A stretch of 64,000 bases of DNA, from positions 1 to 64,000 of the forward strand of contig CATOTS010000032.1 in assembly GCA_951813625.1 (NCBI GenBank), read 5' to 3'. Below the pieces are notes generated by a model that was not told the DNA's origin, made no database searches, and saw only the letters and a list, made by a program, of their open reading frames with translations. The translations under genes and the position numbers were made by a program. Origin of the DNA: an uncultured Caldilineaceae bacterium (GTDB taxonomy: Bacteria; Chloroflexota; Anaerolineae; Caldilineales; Caldilineaceae). Numbering within the stretch: the stretch's first letter is position 1; the number at the start of each line of letters is the position of its first letter. Positions 8,190 to 15,992 of the stretch are shown here, piece by piece.

Positions 8190-8427
8190 CTACCTGGGCT
8201 TGACCAAACCCAAAGTCATTTTCCTCTTGCTCTTCACCGCGATCTGCCCCATGTTCGCCGCCGCCCGCGGCCTTCCACCTTGGCTGCCCCTGCTGGGCGT
8301 CGTTCTCGCCGGCGGGTACATGGCCACCGGCGGAGCCAATGTTTTCAATATAGTGCTGGACCGCGACATAGATGGAATGGGTGGGCTGGGCGTTCGCTTG
8401 GGGAGAGCTTTACTTAATTGTGGGTGA
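8146..8427 (+). pseudogene. ctaB: Truncated protoheme IX farnesyltransferase
   Basis: ATG 8146 with AAGGAG 11 bases upstream. Residues 1-78 match the N terminus of CyoE/Cta[21 protein letters not shown], two membrane helices, then [17 protein letters not shown], the Asp-rich prenyl-diphosphate site N-x3-D-x3-D. Right after DIDGM (about 8380), where the family continues with a conserved Arg-Thr segment, homology stops and a short unrelated tail ends at 8427. The family is about 290 residues, so more than two thirds is missing and heme O synthesis from this copy is impossible. Confidence 0.75.
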
Positions 8428-8833
8428 TTGGTGTACAAGCGGCGGCGGAGAGGAGGAAGGGCGCAACAAGCCTTCGCTTCATCGGCTGCAATCAGACGCC
8501 CGGCGTGCACCAACTGCGAGGACGATGATTGATGACTTGCGGCGGCGGGAGCAGTCCAACTAAATTAGAGGAGATGGGCAGCAAGGTTGGGGGCAAGAAA
8601 ACGGGTGGGAGATTGGGTTTTCGTGTTTGACGAGGAGATCGAGCTGTTATACGCTACTTTAGACCGCGCCATCCTATTCCCAGATGGTAGTATCGGGCCG
8701 TGCGATAGCCGCTCCTCGGCTCTATCTGCGTCACCACGAAAACACCACATGAATCCCAGATTACGATTCCTCGCGCTGTCTGCGATCACCGTTCTGGCCC
8801 TGTTTGCCGTATTCCTAGCCGGCCATATGTAGT
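8428..8833. other. Region with no convincing gene
   Basis: The sequence downstream of the ctaB break shows no recognisable continuation of ctaB. One short frame (8749-8832) encodes a 27-residue hydrophobic peptide (RLRFLALSAITVLALFAVFL) but lacks a clear ribosome site. Treat as intergenic or junk left by the rearrangement. Confidence 0.4.
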
Positions 8834-9055
8834 TCACTTCTTGAAACGTAAAAGGACGAAGAGCCAACTTCCGAAAAGAAGTAGCCACAAGGGAACCAGA
8901 AACCAGATAACCAATCTGATACCCTTACAGCTGGCCTCGCTTTTGCACGCGGACAGGTCGATGAGTTCGCCGCTCTCCGAGTAGAAAGTGTAGACTGCGA
9001 GCCAAGCCAGAGCTGCGAGCAACAACACGATAACGAACAGGAACTCTCTGCGCAC
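8834..9055 (-). CDS. Small protein with two membrane helices
   Basis: 73 residues from GTG 9055, with AGGAGGAA immediately upstream. Two hydrophobic helices (FLFVIVLLLAALAWLAVYTF and LVIWFLVPLWLLLFGSWLFV) flank a polar loop with two cysteines (LSACKSEASC). The basic C terminus RFKK suggests a cytoplasmic end. It overlaps the 3' part of the zinc-ribbon frame upstream and is probably translated with it. No function recognised. Confidence 0.5.
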   Translation of the reverse strand: MRREFLFVIVLLLAALAWLAVYTFYSESGELIDLSACKSEASCKGIRLVIWFLVPLWLLLFGSWLFVLLRFKK

Positions 9056-9311
9056 TTCCTCCTACCTTTTCCCAGGTTGGCAAGTTCTGTTCGCAATGCT
9101 GACACCTGATCGGCCGACGCTGATTCCAGATAGAACGGAAAGGACACCGCGTGTTTTCGTGTTGTCTGACCCGGAATGCGGCTGGATGCGCAATCGGCTG
9201 CCCTTCTACAGAACTGCCAACCATGGATCGCTCGCAGTGTTGACAGACGCCCGCCTTTGTCCAGATAGAGTCGGCACAGAACGGGCATTGCTTCCGCAAT
9301 CCACCCTGCAA
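8925..9311 (-). CDS. Small zinc-ribbon-like protein, uncertain extent
   Basis: From a TTG at 9311: QCPFCADSIWTKAGVCQHCE is a Cys4 zinc ribbon, and a second copy follows (RCPFRSIWNQRRPIRCQHCE) in which one cysteine is replaced. The repeat suggests an internal duplication. After NLPTWEKV (about 9065) the frame overlaps the membrane-protein gene and loses natural composition, so the real product probably ends there or is fused by a lost stop. No named family. Confidence 0.35.
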   Translation of the reverse strand: MQGGLRKQCPFCADSIWTKAGVCQHCERSMVGSSVEGQPIAHPAAFRVRQHENTRCPFRSIWNQRRPIRCQHCEQNLPTWEKVGGSAQRVPVRYRVVARSSGLARSLHFLLGERRTHRPVRVQKRGQL

Positions 9312-9384
9312 TTGCGTTGTGCCGGATTCAGTTGGCAGTGCTTGGTTTGGTGATGGTAGCGCATAGCTTAGCGCGGGTTGGGCG

Positions 9385-9450
9385 GCGAGGCAAGTAGCTT
9401 TTAGTTGTAGTAGGCGCGGGTCATCTCTTTGGCGCGGTAGTGGGTGAAGG
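9385..9450. repeat. Degenerate dispersed repeat, copy 1
   Basis: Contains TAGTTGTAGTAGGCGCGGGTCATCTCTTTGGCGCGG (shown over two runs of 20 or less: TAGTTGTAGTAGGCGCGG, then GTCATCTCTTTGGCGCGG). Related copies lie at about 11075-11125 and 17220-17275. On the minus strand each reads as the end of the same short peptide (KEM-x-AYYNA type), so these look like remnants of the 3' end of one repeated gene or element. Each copy ends near a mobile-element or toxin-antitoxin boundary. Confidence 0.4.
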
Positions 9451-9511
9451 CGGCCTCGTCGTGGCGTCGAGGCGGGCGCGCAGGTGGCGGCGCTCCTTGC
9501 GGGCTACGGGA

Positions 9512-9898
9512 CTAGAGTTGGCTCTTCACAAACGCTGCGACTTCCCCGGCTAATCTTACCGCTTCCCAGGCCTCTTCTTCGTCCGGATCTACGAAATCTT
9601 CCATCGGATAACGCACGCCGGCGCCGTACCTGCCCAGGGTCTCGGCCGCTAGTCTCATCTGCCTGAAAGCCGGCTGATGATGCGCGTATTCCTGTGACAG
9701 ATAGAACAGGTCATGGACGGAGTTGAAGCTATGTGACCTGGAGACGAGGAATCCTTTCAGGCAGTTTTCGGCACACTGCTGGGCGTGATAACAGGTTTTT
9801 GGCGGAAATGGATTCGCGGGCAGCATGGCACGCCGGGCCATGTCCAGATCCTGTTCCGCCTTTTCGAACCAGGCCTGCTCAGGAGGGCGCCCGCTCAT
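9512..9898 (-). CDS. HEPN-domain protein of an MNT/HEPN pair
   Basis: 128 residues from ATG 9898 (MSGRPPEQAWFEKAEQDL). It has the helical HEPN core with the family signature CYHAQQCAENCLKGFLVSRS, then the DLFYLSQEYA and GVRYPMEDF segments. HEPN partners of minimal nucleotidyltransferases act as RNase toxins or their structural partners. The start overlaps the end of the nucleotidyltransferase gene by 20 bases, so they are translationally coupled. Full length for the family. Confidence 0.8.
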   Translation of the reverse strand: MSGRPPEQAWFEKAEQDLDMARRAMLPANPFPPKTCYHAQQCAENCLKGFLVSRSHSFNSVHDLFYLSQEYAHHQPAFRQMRLAAETLGRYGAGVRYPMEDFVDPDEEEAWEAVRLAGEVAAFVKSQL

Positions 9899-10214
9899 AC
9901 AGGATTTCCTGCAGTTCGAGAGCCGTGTTGACAAAGGAGTAGGGATTGTCGCGCTGCTTTGCAAGGCGGTCCTGCGTCGTGATGAGGACGTCGACGGGCA
10001 GTATGAACTGTTCGCCTATCGCCCTGCGAATGGGGTTGCCCCGTTTGGGCCAGCCGTCAAGGGATTTGAGGACGACGAGGAGATCGACGTCGCTGTGGGA
10101 GCCGGCGTTGCCGCGGGCGTGGCTGCCGAAGAGGATGATCTGCTCCGGGTCGAACCGTTCGGCGATCAACCGGGCAACGGCCTGAATTGTCGTTCTGTCG
10201 ATTGAGGTTTTCAT
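9879..10214 (-). CDS. MNT-type minimal nucleotidyltransferase
   Basis: 111 residues from ATG 10214 (a GTG lies one codon upstream). IILFGSHARGNAGSHSDVDLLVV carries the G-S-x9-D-x-D active site of the polymerase-beta superfamily (quoted in two parts: IILFGSHARGNAGS and HSDVDLLVV). A third acidic residue is in LPVDVLI. Such MNT proteins AMPylate and silence the HEPN toxin encoded directly downstream. This pair is independent of the MNT/HEPN pair at 60977-61703. Confidence 0.85.
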   Translation of the reverse strand: MKTSIDRTTIQAVARLIAERFDPEQIILFGSHARGNAGSHSDVDLLVVLKSLDGWPKRGNPIRRAIGEQFILPVDVLITTQDRLAKQRDNPYSFVNTALELQEILYERAPS

Positions 10215-10267
10215 CACGTGGACGAGATCTCCCGGTCACGGACTCCTAACCGGATATGTACGAGGAT

Positions 10268-10468
10268 CTACCGTAGCCCAGGAGGCAGTGCAGGCGTTTC
10301 AGCCGGGTTTTCACTTCGAAGTCTTGCCTCTTGGCGAGCCCGCATCCTTTGGTTCCGTTTCTGCCAGAAGGCCAGCTGTTCAGCAGTTGACTTCCCCGCC
10401 AGCTGTTTGAAGATTCGCGCCGCGCCGCGCCGTTTCAGAGTGACGCATTCCGGTTCACGGTTCGTCAT
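10268..10468 (-). CDS. Small basic protein paired with a PIN-domain gene
   Basis: 66 residues, very basic and helical (LKRRGAARIFKQLAGKSTAE, FWQKRNQRMRARQ). It starts inside the last codons of the PIN gene (14-base overlap), so the two form one operon. The position suggests the antitoxin or accessory partner of the PIN toxin, but the sequence matches no antitoxin family I can name, and antitoxins more often precede the toxin. Confidence 0.55.
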   Translation of the reverse strand: MTNREPECVTLKRRGAARIFKQLAGKSTAEQLAFWQKRNQRMRARQEARLRSENPAETPALPPGLR

Positions 10469-10925
10469 GTCGTATCACCTCAAGAGGGGAGTAAATGTCA
10501 ATTTGTGCATAGCCGTTCAGCACATTGACTGCATTGTATTTCGGAATTTTCTCGAAATGAACGATGTCCTTGAAATTCCAGCTAACAATGAGTTCACACG
10601 CTGATACGGTGGCCATGGCCACGTGCAATGCATCTGTAAGCGATCTTTCCGCGACAACGCCCCTTTCGATGTATTGCAGTTGAAGGTCTATCGCTTCCCG
10701 GGTGATCTCCACTTCCCTAGCGGATTCGGTAAAGCTGGCAAAGAAACTTCTAATCTCATCGGGAGCTTGCTCCAGTTCCTCTTCAACGACAGGTGAAATG
10801 ACTAGGACAAATCGCCCTGCGGCAACTTCATCAAAGAATTTTCTGCTCGGCGCGGAAAACTCAGGGTCAAATGCTCCCCCGAAGACGGAAGTGTCAGCGT
10901 ACACTCTTAACTGCCGATTAACCAC
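10455..10925 (-). CDS. PIN-domain RNase, VapC-like toxin
   Basis: 156 residues. Acidic residues of the PIN active site are all in place: VYADTSVFGGAFD (first Asp), ISPVVEEELEQ (Glu), SLTDALHVAMATV (Asp) and a final IVSWNFKDIVH segment where Asn/Asp close the site. PIN proteins cut RNA with magnesium. The family of this length usually pairs with a small downstream protein, as seen here. Confidence 0.75.
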   Translation of the reverse strand: MVNRQLRVYADTSVFGGAFDPEFSAPSRKFFDEVAAGRFVLVISPVVEEELEQAPDEIRSFFASFTESAREVEITREAIDLQLQYIERGVVAERSLTDALHVAMATVSACELIVSWNFKDIVHFEKIPKYNAVNVLNGYAQIDIYSPLEVIRHDEP

Positions 10926-11596
10926 CTATACGGCATCCTCTCACGACCGGTCGAGTTTCGGCGAGCTGCCTGCCATACTATAGCGGTGGCAGGAGTCGAA
11001 AGTCAACCTTTGCGCGTTATGGTCCAGGCGCTATGGCGACAGGGCGGCTGCCCGGACCGCCACAGCGGTCTCGGTGCCGCAGGCGGCGAGGGCGTTGTCG
11101 CAGGCGAGGACCGTGTCTTTGGCGCGGGTTGGTGGCTGAAGGGGCTGTGCGTTCATGTGGTTTTCTGAAAATGGATATGCGTTGCGGCACTGGTCGTAGC
11201 GGCGCTGTGTGTCGGCGCTGAGCGAAATTTTTGGGGAATGGGGGTGTTTGGGGAGACAGGCGCCGGCTTCCGAATTCCTATACAGGGCCGGCGCAGTGTA
11301 CGCAACAAAGGGGCACAAGGGGCGGCGGTAAGCGGCCAAGGTACCGGTGAAGGCGCGGCAATGGCTGCGCCTTCCTCTCTATTGCCAGGATAAGAGTGCA
11401 GCGGTTGGGTGCGGGCCCCGATTGGAGACGCGTAGAATCGGAACGGTCTCTATGCGGCCGCTTATGGACAAGTTGACATATTATTTTGTCGAAATGGCCC
11501 TGAAATACATACAAATGACATTTTGGGGATGTATACTTCAAATTCGAGATCAAGGCATTGAAAGAAATGCCGAGCAAATTGAGCTTGATGGATTGA
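10926..11596. other. Intergenic with repeat copy 2 and a hairpin
   Basis: No supported gene. About 11075-11125 is the second copy of the dispersed repeat (GCGTTGTCGCAGGCGAGGACC, shown in part: GTTGTCGCAGGCGAGGACC, followed by GTGTCTTTGGCGCGGGTTGG). At about 11349-11372 AAGGCGC pairs with GCGCCTT around a ten-base loop, a possible terminator without a T-run. The rest is unassigned and falls in GC towards 11500, consistent with the promoter region of the next genes. Confidence 0.4.
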
Positions 11597-11794
11597 GTGT
11601 GGATAATCGTCGGGCTCCTCTTCATTGCCGTAATTGTGATGCCTGGATGCTGGCCAGCCCTCCGTGCGCCTCGGCGTCAGTCTGGGGAAGCCCCAGAAGA
11701 CCAATCACCCCTCATGCCTGCGGAACGGAGGGCGGCCGGGATTCAACGACAAAGACTTATCATGTCAATCAGCAATTTGAATATTCCCAGATGA
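11597..11794 (+). CDS. Small membrane-anchored peptide upstream of dgkA-like gene
   Basis: 65 codons from GTG 11597. A hydrophobic start (WIIVGLLFIAVIVMPGCW) with a cysteine after the helix could be a lipobox-like or simple anchor sequence. A polar Arg-rich tail follows. Its TGA stop overlaps the ATG of the next gene (ATGA), the usual sign of translational coupling. The ribosome site is weak, so expression is uncertain. Confidence 0.35.
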   Translation: MWIIVGLLFIAVIVMPGCWPALRAPRRQSGEAPEDQSPLMPAERRAAGIQRQRLIMSISNLNIPR

Positions 11795-12138
11795 AGTCAA
11801 CTATGGGAATCTGGCAGGGTATCGGCTTCGCCTTTGCCGGTCTTCGCTATGCCTTTGTCAGCCAACGAAGTATCCGAATCGAAATCGCATTTGCTGGCGT
11901 AGTTGTCATCATCGGATTTGTTCTAGGCATCAGCAATTTGGAGTGGGCTATTGTAGCCATTTCGCTTGTCGTAGGATTAGAATTGATCAACACTGCTGTC
12001 GAAACTGTGGTAGACCTAGCATCCCCAACATTCCATCCACTAGCGAAAGTAGCAAAGGATACAGCCGCCGCAGCTGTCTTCATAGGCGCGTTCGGCAGCT
12101 TAATTGCCGGTCTGATCATCTTTCTTTCCCGATTGTAG
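11791..12138 (+). CDS. dgkA: Diacylglycerol kinase / undecaprenol kinase family protein
   Basis: 115 residues, full length for the prokaryotic DgkA family. It shows GIGFAFAGLRYAFVSQRSIR, RIEIAFAGVVVIIGF, then the catalytic-site segment GLELINTAVETVVDLASP and HPLAKVAKDTAAAAVFIGA (Glu-x6-Glu, Asn, Lys-Asp). Three membrane helices. It phosphorylates a membrane lipid alcohol with ATP; in Gram-positive-like bacteria the substrate is often undecaprenol. The start (ATG 11791) overlaps the preceding small frame. Confidence 0.8.
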   Translation: MKSTMGIWQGIGFAFAGLRYAFVSQRSIRIEIAFAGVVVIIGFVLGISNLEWAIVAISLVVGLELINTAVETVVDLASPTFHPLAKVAKDTAAAAVFIGAFGSLIAGLIIFLSRL

Positions 12139-12166
12139 TTGCCCATAAATCACAACAAGAGGACAC

Positions 12167-12445
12167 ATGCCTCACAACCAAATGTACCTGGACAGATTGA
12201 TGAACTGTGTCCTCATCGCCTACCTCGACAGCGGCGGCGAAATGGACGATCAAGCCCTACTGAACTATGTCCGACCAATCATTACAAGCGAATATAACGT
12301 TGACCGGAAGAACCTTAGACTCCACCTGATTGATGCGAGGAATGGTTTGAGAGCGCGCCGCCTGCTCGAAGAGGTCACTGACAACCCCGGCGCTTGGCGT
12401 CTAACAGCTCTCGGCATGTCCAGAGCGCAGTTCGTGGACTATTGA
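12167..12445 (+). CDS. Small hypothetical, winged-helix-like
   Basis: 92 residues starting 28 bases after the lipid kinase gene (ATG 12167). Mixed helix/strand with a C terminus (RRLLEEVTDNPGAWRLTALG) that resembles the wing of winged-helix proteins. NYVRPIITSEYNVDRKNLRL could be the helical part. No family recognised. It precedes the CD-NTase gene but is separated from it by an IS3-like terminal remnant. Confidence 0.5.
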   Translation: MPHNQMYLDRLMNCVLIAYLDSGGEMDDQALLNYVRPIITSEYNVDRKNLRLHLIDARNGLRARRLLEEVTDNPGAWRLTALGMSRAQFVDY

Positions 12446-12550
12446 TTGTTCTAAAGTGTTTCCCGAGTGGAAGCAAGGATTTTTCCTGACGAGCGTGCGG
12501 GCGAAACGCCCGTGAGTCTTATGTGCGCTCTTGCCGAGAAGTCGGGTTTC

Positions 12551-12606
12551 AAAAGGGATCTACTTTAGTTCCCGTCTTGAGGTCCAGGGACCGGGGCTCA
12601 CCGTAG
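12551..12606 (-). repeat. IS3-like end repeat R1 (inverted orientation)
   Basis: Reverse complement begins GGTGAGCCCCGG, then CTGGACCTC and AAGACGGGAA, resembling the ends at 17113, 18752, 18979, 40820 and 48241. It lies immediately 5' of the CD-NTase gene, so an insertion or excision here probably replaced that gene's upstream region. Confidence 0.5.
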
Positions 12607-12616
12607 ATGGCAGTAG

Positions 12617-13471
12617 ATGGAGACGCGGCCTGTGTCAGACGACATGTTCAACAAGCAGTGCGAACGAAAGCTCGCTCAGTACAAACGCAGAAATACGAAG
12701 GCTGTTACGAGGCGACTCAAACACGTGTGTGACATTCTCAGGCATGAGGATGACCACGTGGCGCAGACCAAGTTTGGCGGCTCCGTCCAGAAGGGCACCT
12801 ACGTGACGGGCCTCAGTGACGTCGACGTTCTCTTAATTGTGAACCAGTCTTCGCTGAAGAATCAATCTCCCTCGAAGGTGTTAGCGTACGTACGGGACAC
12901 TATCAAACGACATCTTTCCAATAATCCCGTGAGCGCGGGCAAGTTGGCAGTAACGGTAAGCTACGCAGACAAGACCGAGATCCAGATTCTGCCCGCCATA
13001 CGTACGAAGGACGGCTTTCGAATCGCCGAACCCGGAAGCAGCAGGTGGAGCAATGTGGCGCATCCCGAGCGTTTCGTCGCGAGGCTCGTCAAAGTCAACA
13101 ACGCAAGGGGCGGCAGGGTCGTACCCACAATCAAGCTTGCCAAGGCCATAGCCGACTGTTTCATCACCCGCCCCGGCAGGAAGATTTCGGGGTATCACAT
13201 GGAGGCCCTGGCAACCAGCGCGTTCAGGGACTATCAAGGCCCACTTGATCCGAAAGCCATGCTCAATCGCCTGTTCAGTTACGCGATGGAGGCGGTGACG
13301 AGGCCGATCCAGGATTCAACGGGGCAGTCAAGGCACGTGGACGGGTACCTCGGCCCAGCAGATTCACGAGCCCGCAAGCGGGTTTCAACGTATTTTGGAC
13401 AGATGCGGGGCAAGGTCAGATCCTGCAGGACGAAGGCGGAGTTCGCCGCGCTTTTTTGCGAAGGGAACTGA
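12617..13471 (+). CDS. CD-NTase-like (SMODS) nucleotidyltransferase, orphan
   Basis: 284 residues. FGGSVQKGTYVTGLSDVDVL (residues 53-71) is the G-S...D-x-D core of cGAS/DncV-like enzymes. TEIQILPAIR (about 120-129) is where OAS-like enzymes have their third carboxylate, here with Gln at the usual Asp position and Glu two residues earlier. IKLAKAIADC and SGYHMEALATSAF fit the helical C-terminal domain. Such enzymes make cyclic (oligo)nucleotide signals in CBASS. No effector, Cap2/Cap3 or other CBASS partner is adjacent. No good ribosome site precedes ATG 12617; ATG 12644 is an alternative. Confidence 0.75.
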   Translation: METRPVSDDMFNKQCERKLAQYKRRNTKAVTRRLKHVCDILRHEDDHVAQTKFGGSVQKGTYVTGLSDVDVLLIVNQSSLKNQSPSKVLAYVRDTIKRHLSNNPVSAGKLAVTVSYADKTEIQILPAIRTKDGFRIAEPGSSRWSNVAHPERFVARLVKVNNARGGRVVPTIKLAKAIADCFITRPGRKISGYHMEALATSAFRDYQGPLDPKAMLNRLFSYAMEAVTRPIQDSTGQSRHVDGYLGPADSRARKRVSTYFGQMRGKVRSCRTKAEFAALFCEGN

Positions 13472-14126
13472 GTCAGGCAATCACTGTTAACAGAAGATTC
13501 TTGCCGCTCTCCGGCAGTCAGGGTCGAAGATGGTATCTCCTTCGGTTTATTTGGGCCCGTCTGATGGAGGTGGGCGGGTTGCGGAGCTCGTGGCTGGTCA
13601 TGCCTGGGAACTCAGCTTGCAGACGCACCTGCTTCTCCCAGGGCGTCAGGGCCCGCATGGTCAGGACGACGGTTTCGGCCTCCTCTTTCTCGGAGCAGCC
13701 GCATAATTTTTCGGGGGCGGGGGGCGCATGACGGCCTTGGACAGTATCGTGCGCGCTGCGTCGCCCTGGCCGTGAATTTTTCGAGCCAATTCCTGACTCC
13801 CCGGAGAACACCGCCCGCGCCGTGCTGGATGCAGAACCGAAGAGACGGAACGAGGGGAAGTTCACGCAGTAAAGGAGAATAGGCGGCGGCAGCTTTCCAG
13901 CCAGCGTCCGATCATCGACAATTGCCGACAATCCGGCCAGCTCCCTGTGCGCGCAAGCGTCAACCCGGTTCCTACCTGTTCAACGTTGATCGAAACTGTC
14001 GCCGAGGAACGGGGAGCGGCTGGATTCGTCTCCATGCCCCCACAGCCCGCACACGGGCGATAAACGGCCTCTAAGGGCCAAACTACCTAAGCGCCTCAAA
14101 AGGGGCGCCAGAAAGGGAGAAAACGG
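13472..14126. other. Gene-free region with a direct repeat
   Basis: No supported gene. A minus-strand frame (13518-13931) has no natural composition over most of its length. About 13932-13967 (CCGGCCAGCTCCCTGTGCGC, then GCAAGCGTCAACC) is repeated at 14887-14921 downstream of the SIMPL gene, followed in both places by a diverged GGAACGG-rich block. The last 90 bases before 14127 should hold the SIMPL promoter; AAAGGGAGAAAACGG just before the ATG is its ribosome site. Confidence 0.45.
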
Positions 14127-14876
14127 ATGAAACGCTTCATTCTTGCTTTGGTTGTGGCGGTGGCGTTCGTCGCGCCACGGGAAACGGCGGTTGCGGCATC
14201 CCCGCCGGAAGAGGGCGCGGGCATTACGGTACTGGGCTACGGCTCGGCATCAGCGCCGCCGGACAGCGTGCGAATCAAACTGATTGTCAGTGAAGAGCCT
14301 ATATACGGACCCGGTGGGCCTGTCTTGAAGTTTGTTCAGATGGCCGATTTGGAGGACGTTCGCGATGTGCTCGTCGAGCTCGGAATCGAATCCGACGCGA
14401 TCGAGATCAACCCCTTCACGCGCGATTACGTCTATGGCCCGGCGTCCAGTGCAGGGGAGCTAACCTTCACCTACACCGATGTCCCCGGCCTCCGCTCTCT
14501 TGTGGAATCCCTGTTGGAAGAAGTGGAGGACAGGAGAGGGCCCAAGGTCAGCGGCGCTCAGTTCGACTTTCGGGTAGACGACTGCAAGGCCCTGGAGACC
14601 GAGGCGATGCGAGCTGCGGTCGCCGATGCTCGCGACCGGGCAGAGCGACTGGCTGCAACGCTTGGGATGACGGCCGGGAATGTCATCTCGATTTCGGAGG
14701 ATGTTGCGTTGTCGGATTCAGACGTTGCAGTCGAAGGATGCATTGCCAAGCACTACACAGGTTCTCCCGGCGGCATCGGTTTGTTCAGTGGTCGCGTCGG
14801 CGGAACCAACAGCGCGGTGAAGGTTGAAATCGGCATCCTGGTGAAGACAACCTTCACCCTTGAGGCGAGCGAGTAG
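14127..14876 (+). CDS. SIMPL-domain (DUF541) secreted protein
   Basis: 249 residues. A signal peptide (KRFILALVVAVAFVAPRETA) ends near Ala-Ala-Ser. ITVLGYGSASAPPDSVRIKL is the typical SIMPL entry strand. The duplicated alpha/beta core contains LEDVRDVLVELGIESDAIEI and DARDRAERLAATLGMTAGNV, the conserved helix-turn before strand VISISE. The protein would act outside the cytoplasmic membrane. Family members are linked to oxidative stress or envelope functions, but the biochemical role is unsettled. It is flanked by a 35-bp direct repeat. Confidence 0.75.
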   Translation: MKRFILALVVAVAFVAPRETAVAASPPEEGAGITVLGYGSASAPPDSVRIKLIVSEEPIYGPGGPVLKFVQMADLEDVRDVLVELGIESDAIEINPFTRDYVYGPASSAGELTFTYTDVPGLRSLVESLLEEVEDRRGPKVSGAQFDFRVDDCKALETEAMRAAVADARDRAERLAATLGMTAGNVISISEDVALSDSDVAVEGCIAKHYTGSPGGIGLFSGRVGGTNSAVKVEIGILVKTTFTLEASE

Positions 14877-15018
14877 AGTTCACTGCCCGGCCAGCCCTCT
14901 GTGCGCGCAAGCGTCAACCACGTTTCAGGTGCACCCTCTGGCAAGAATTCGGTTCCGTGGAACGGAGGACGGCTGGGTCTAGAGCGGGTGACGCGAACTA
15001 TCCAGGCAGGGATATGAG

Positions 15019-15339
15019 ATGACCTTCATTGAAATGGCGGCAAAGCAGACCGGGTCTGTTATCGCCCTGCGATATCTTGTTCAAAGCCTGATCGAGGAGA
15101 TGAGCGAAATTGGGGAGATCCAAAGGGTGGAAGAACGCCTTGCCTACGTCTTCGCAGACATCGACAATTTGCTGGCTGAGGAATACAGCAAGGACGAAGA
15201 GTTCCGTACATTGCTTGCGGATTTCGTTGACGGCGAGGAGACTGATACCCTCGCTATGGTGGAATCAGGATTCAAGGACGCAGTAAAGTCTTCGTCTGAT
15301 TTGGCGGCCCAGTTCAAACCGGACGCGCCTGACAGCTAG
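15019..15339 (+). CDS. Small acidic helical hypothetical protein
   Basis: 106 residues, strongly acidic and all-helical by eye (SLIEEMSEIGEIQRVEERLA, DNLLAEEYSKDEEFRTLLAD). ATG at 15019 follows GGATATGAG. No cysteines, no signal peptide, no recognised family. It stands alone between the SIMPL gene and the IS982 element. Confidence 0.5.
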   Translation: MTFIEMAAKQTGSVIALRYLVQSLIEEMSEIGEIQRVEERLAYVFADIDNLLAEEYSKDEEFRTLLADFVDGEETDTLAMVESGFKDAVKSSSDLAAQFKPDAPDS

Positions 15340-15992
15340 GAAGGATCCCCTCTTGCCACTCCGGGATCTATTGTTCATTCTGGTGAATACGAAGCCGATT
15401 AGTTTGGGGCCGCTATCGACAGCCATATCGTATTCTTGTACATGGCTTGCTAGCTCATGCTGCTGTTCACGGTTTCATAGCAGGCGATGTTCTTTCTGAT
15501 CGGTTGGTCAGTTTGATCGGAACAGGAACTGAAAGGTTTCTAAGAAGCTCACATCATGTACTTGACTACGTCGCAGAGTTAATCGATCTCCACGACTTCG
15601 TCAGAAGATAGATTATCGTGCTGGACATGCATCCGGCCTGTAAAGCCCGCAAGCTGAGGCATCTGCGTGAGATACGTATTCGAGCTTGACCCCTGACATC
15701 TGCCTGTCAGTGTCAAAATCGGTTCCGAGATCAGCTTCACCCGTTACTTTTACCAGCCCTAGCCCATACGCGTCCCCGAGGCGATCTGGATTGATCTACT
15801 TGGACCGTTGTGGCTTGTTAGATATTCCTGTGATGGGAGGGGCGGATTGTGGTGATCATCCAACGGGTAAGGTTTAAGGTATGCGTAGGAAGAGTGATGG
15901 CCCGGATTGGAAGGGTGCCCTTATGATCTTGGCGGCTATTGGGCTGTTTGTTCTTGTGCCTGCGCTGTGTGCCTATTTTGAGGTTCCTTGAT
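15340..15992. other. Gene-free region left of the IS982 element
   Basis: Lower GC than its neighbours, with no frame having start, ribosome site and natural composition together. It may be decayed sequence associated with the insertion. I see no strong inverted repeat or promoter. Confidence 0.4.

Noticed and set aside
8146-8427. A functional small membrane protein
   Set aside because: The first 78 residues are clearly the N terminus of farnesyltransferase CtaB, and the tail after DIDGM is unrelated, so it is a truncated gene.
11031-11339. Minus-strand frame of about 100 codons
   Set aside because: It covers dispersed repeat copy 2, has no ribosome site and no natural composition outside the repeat.
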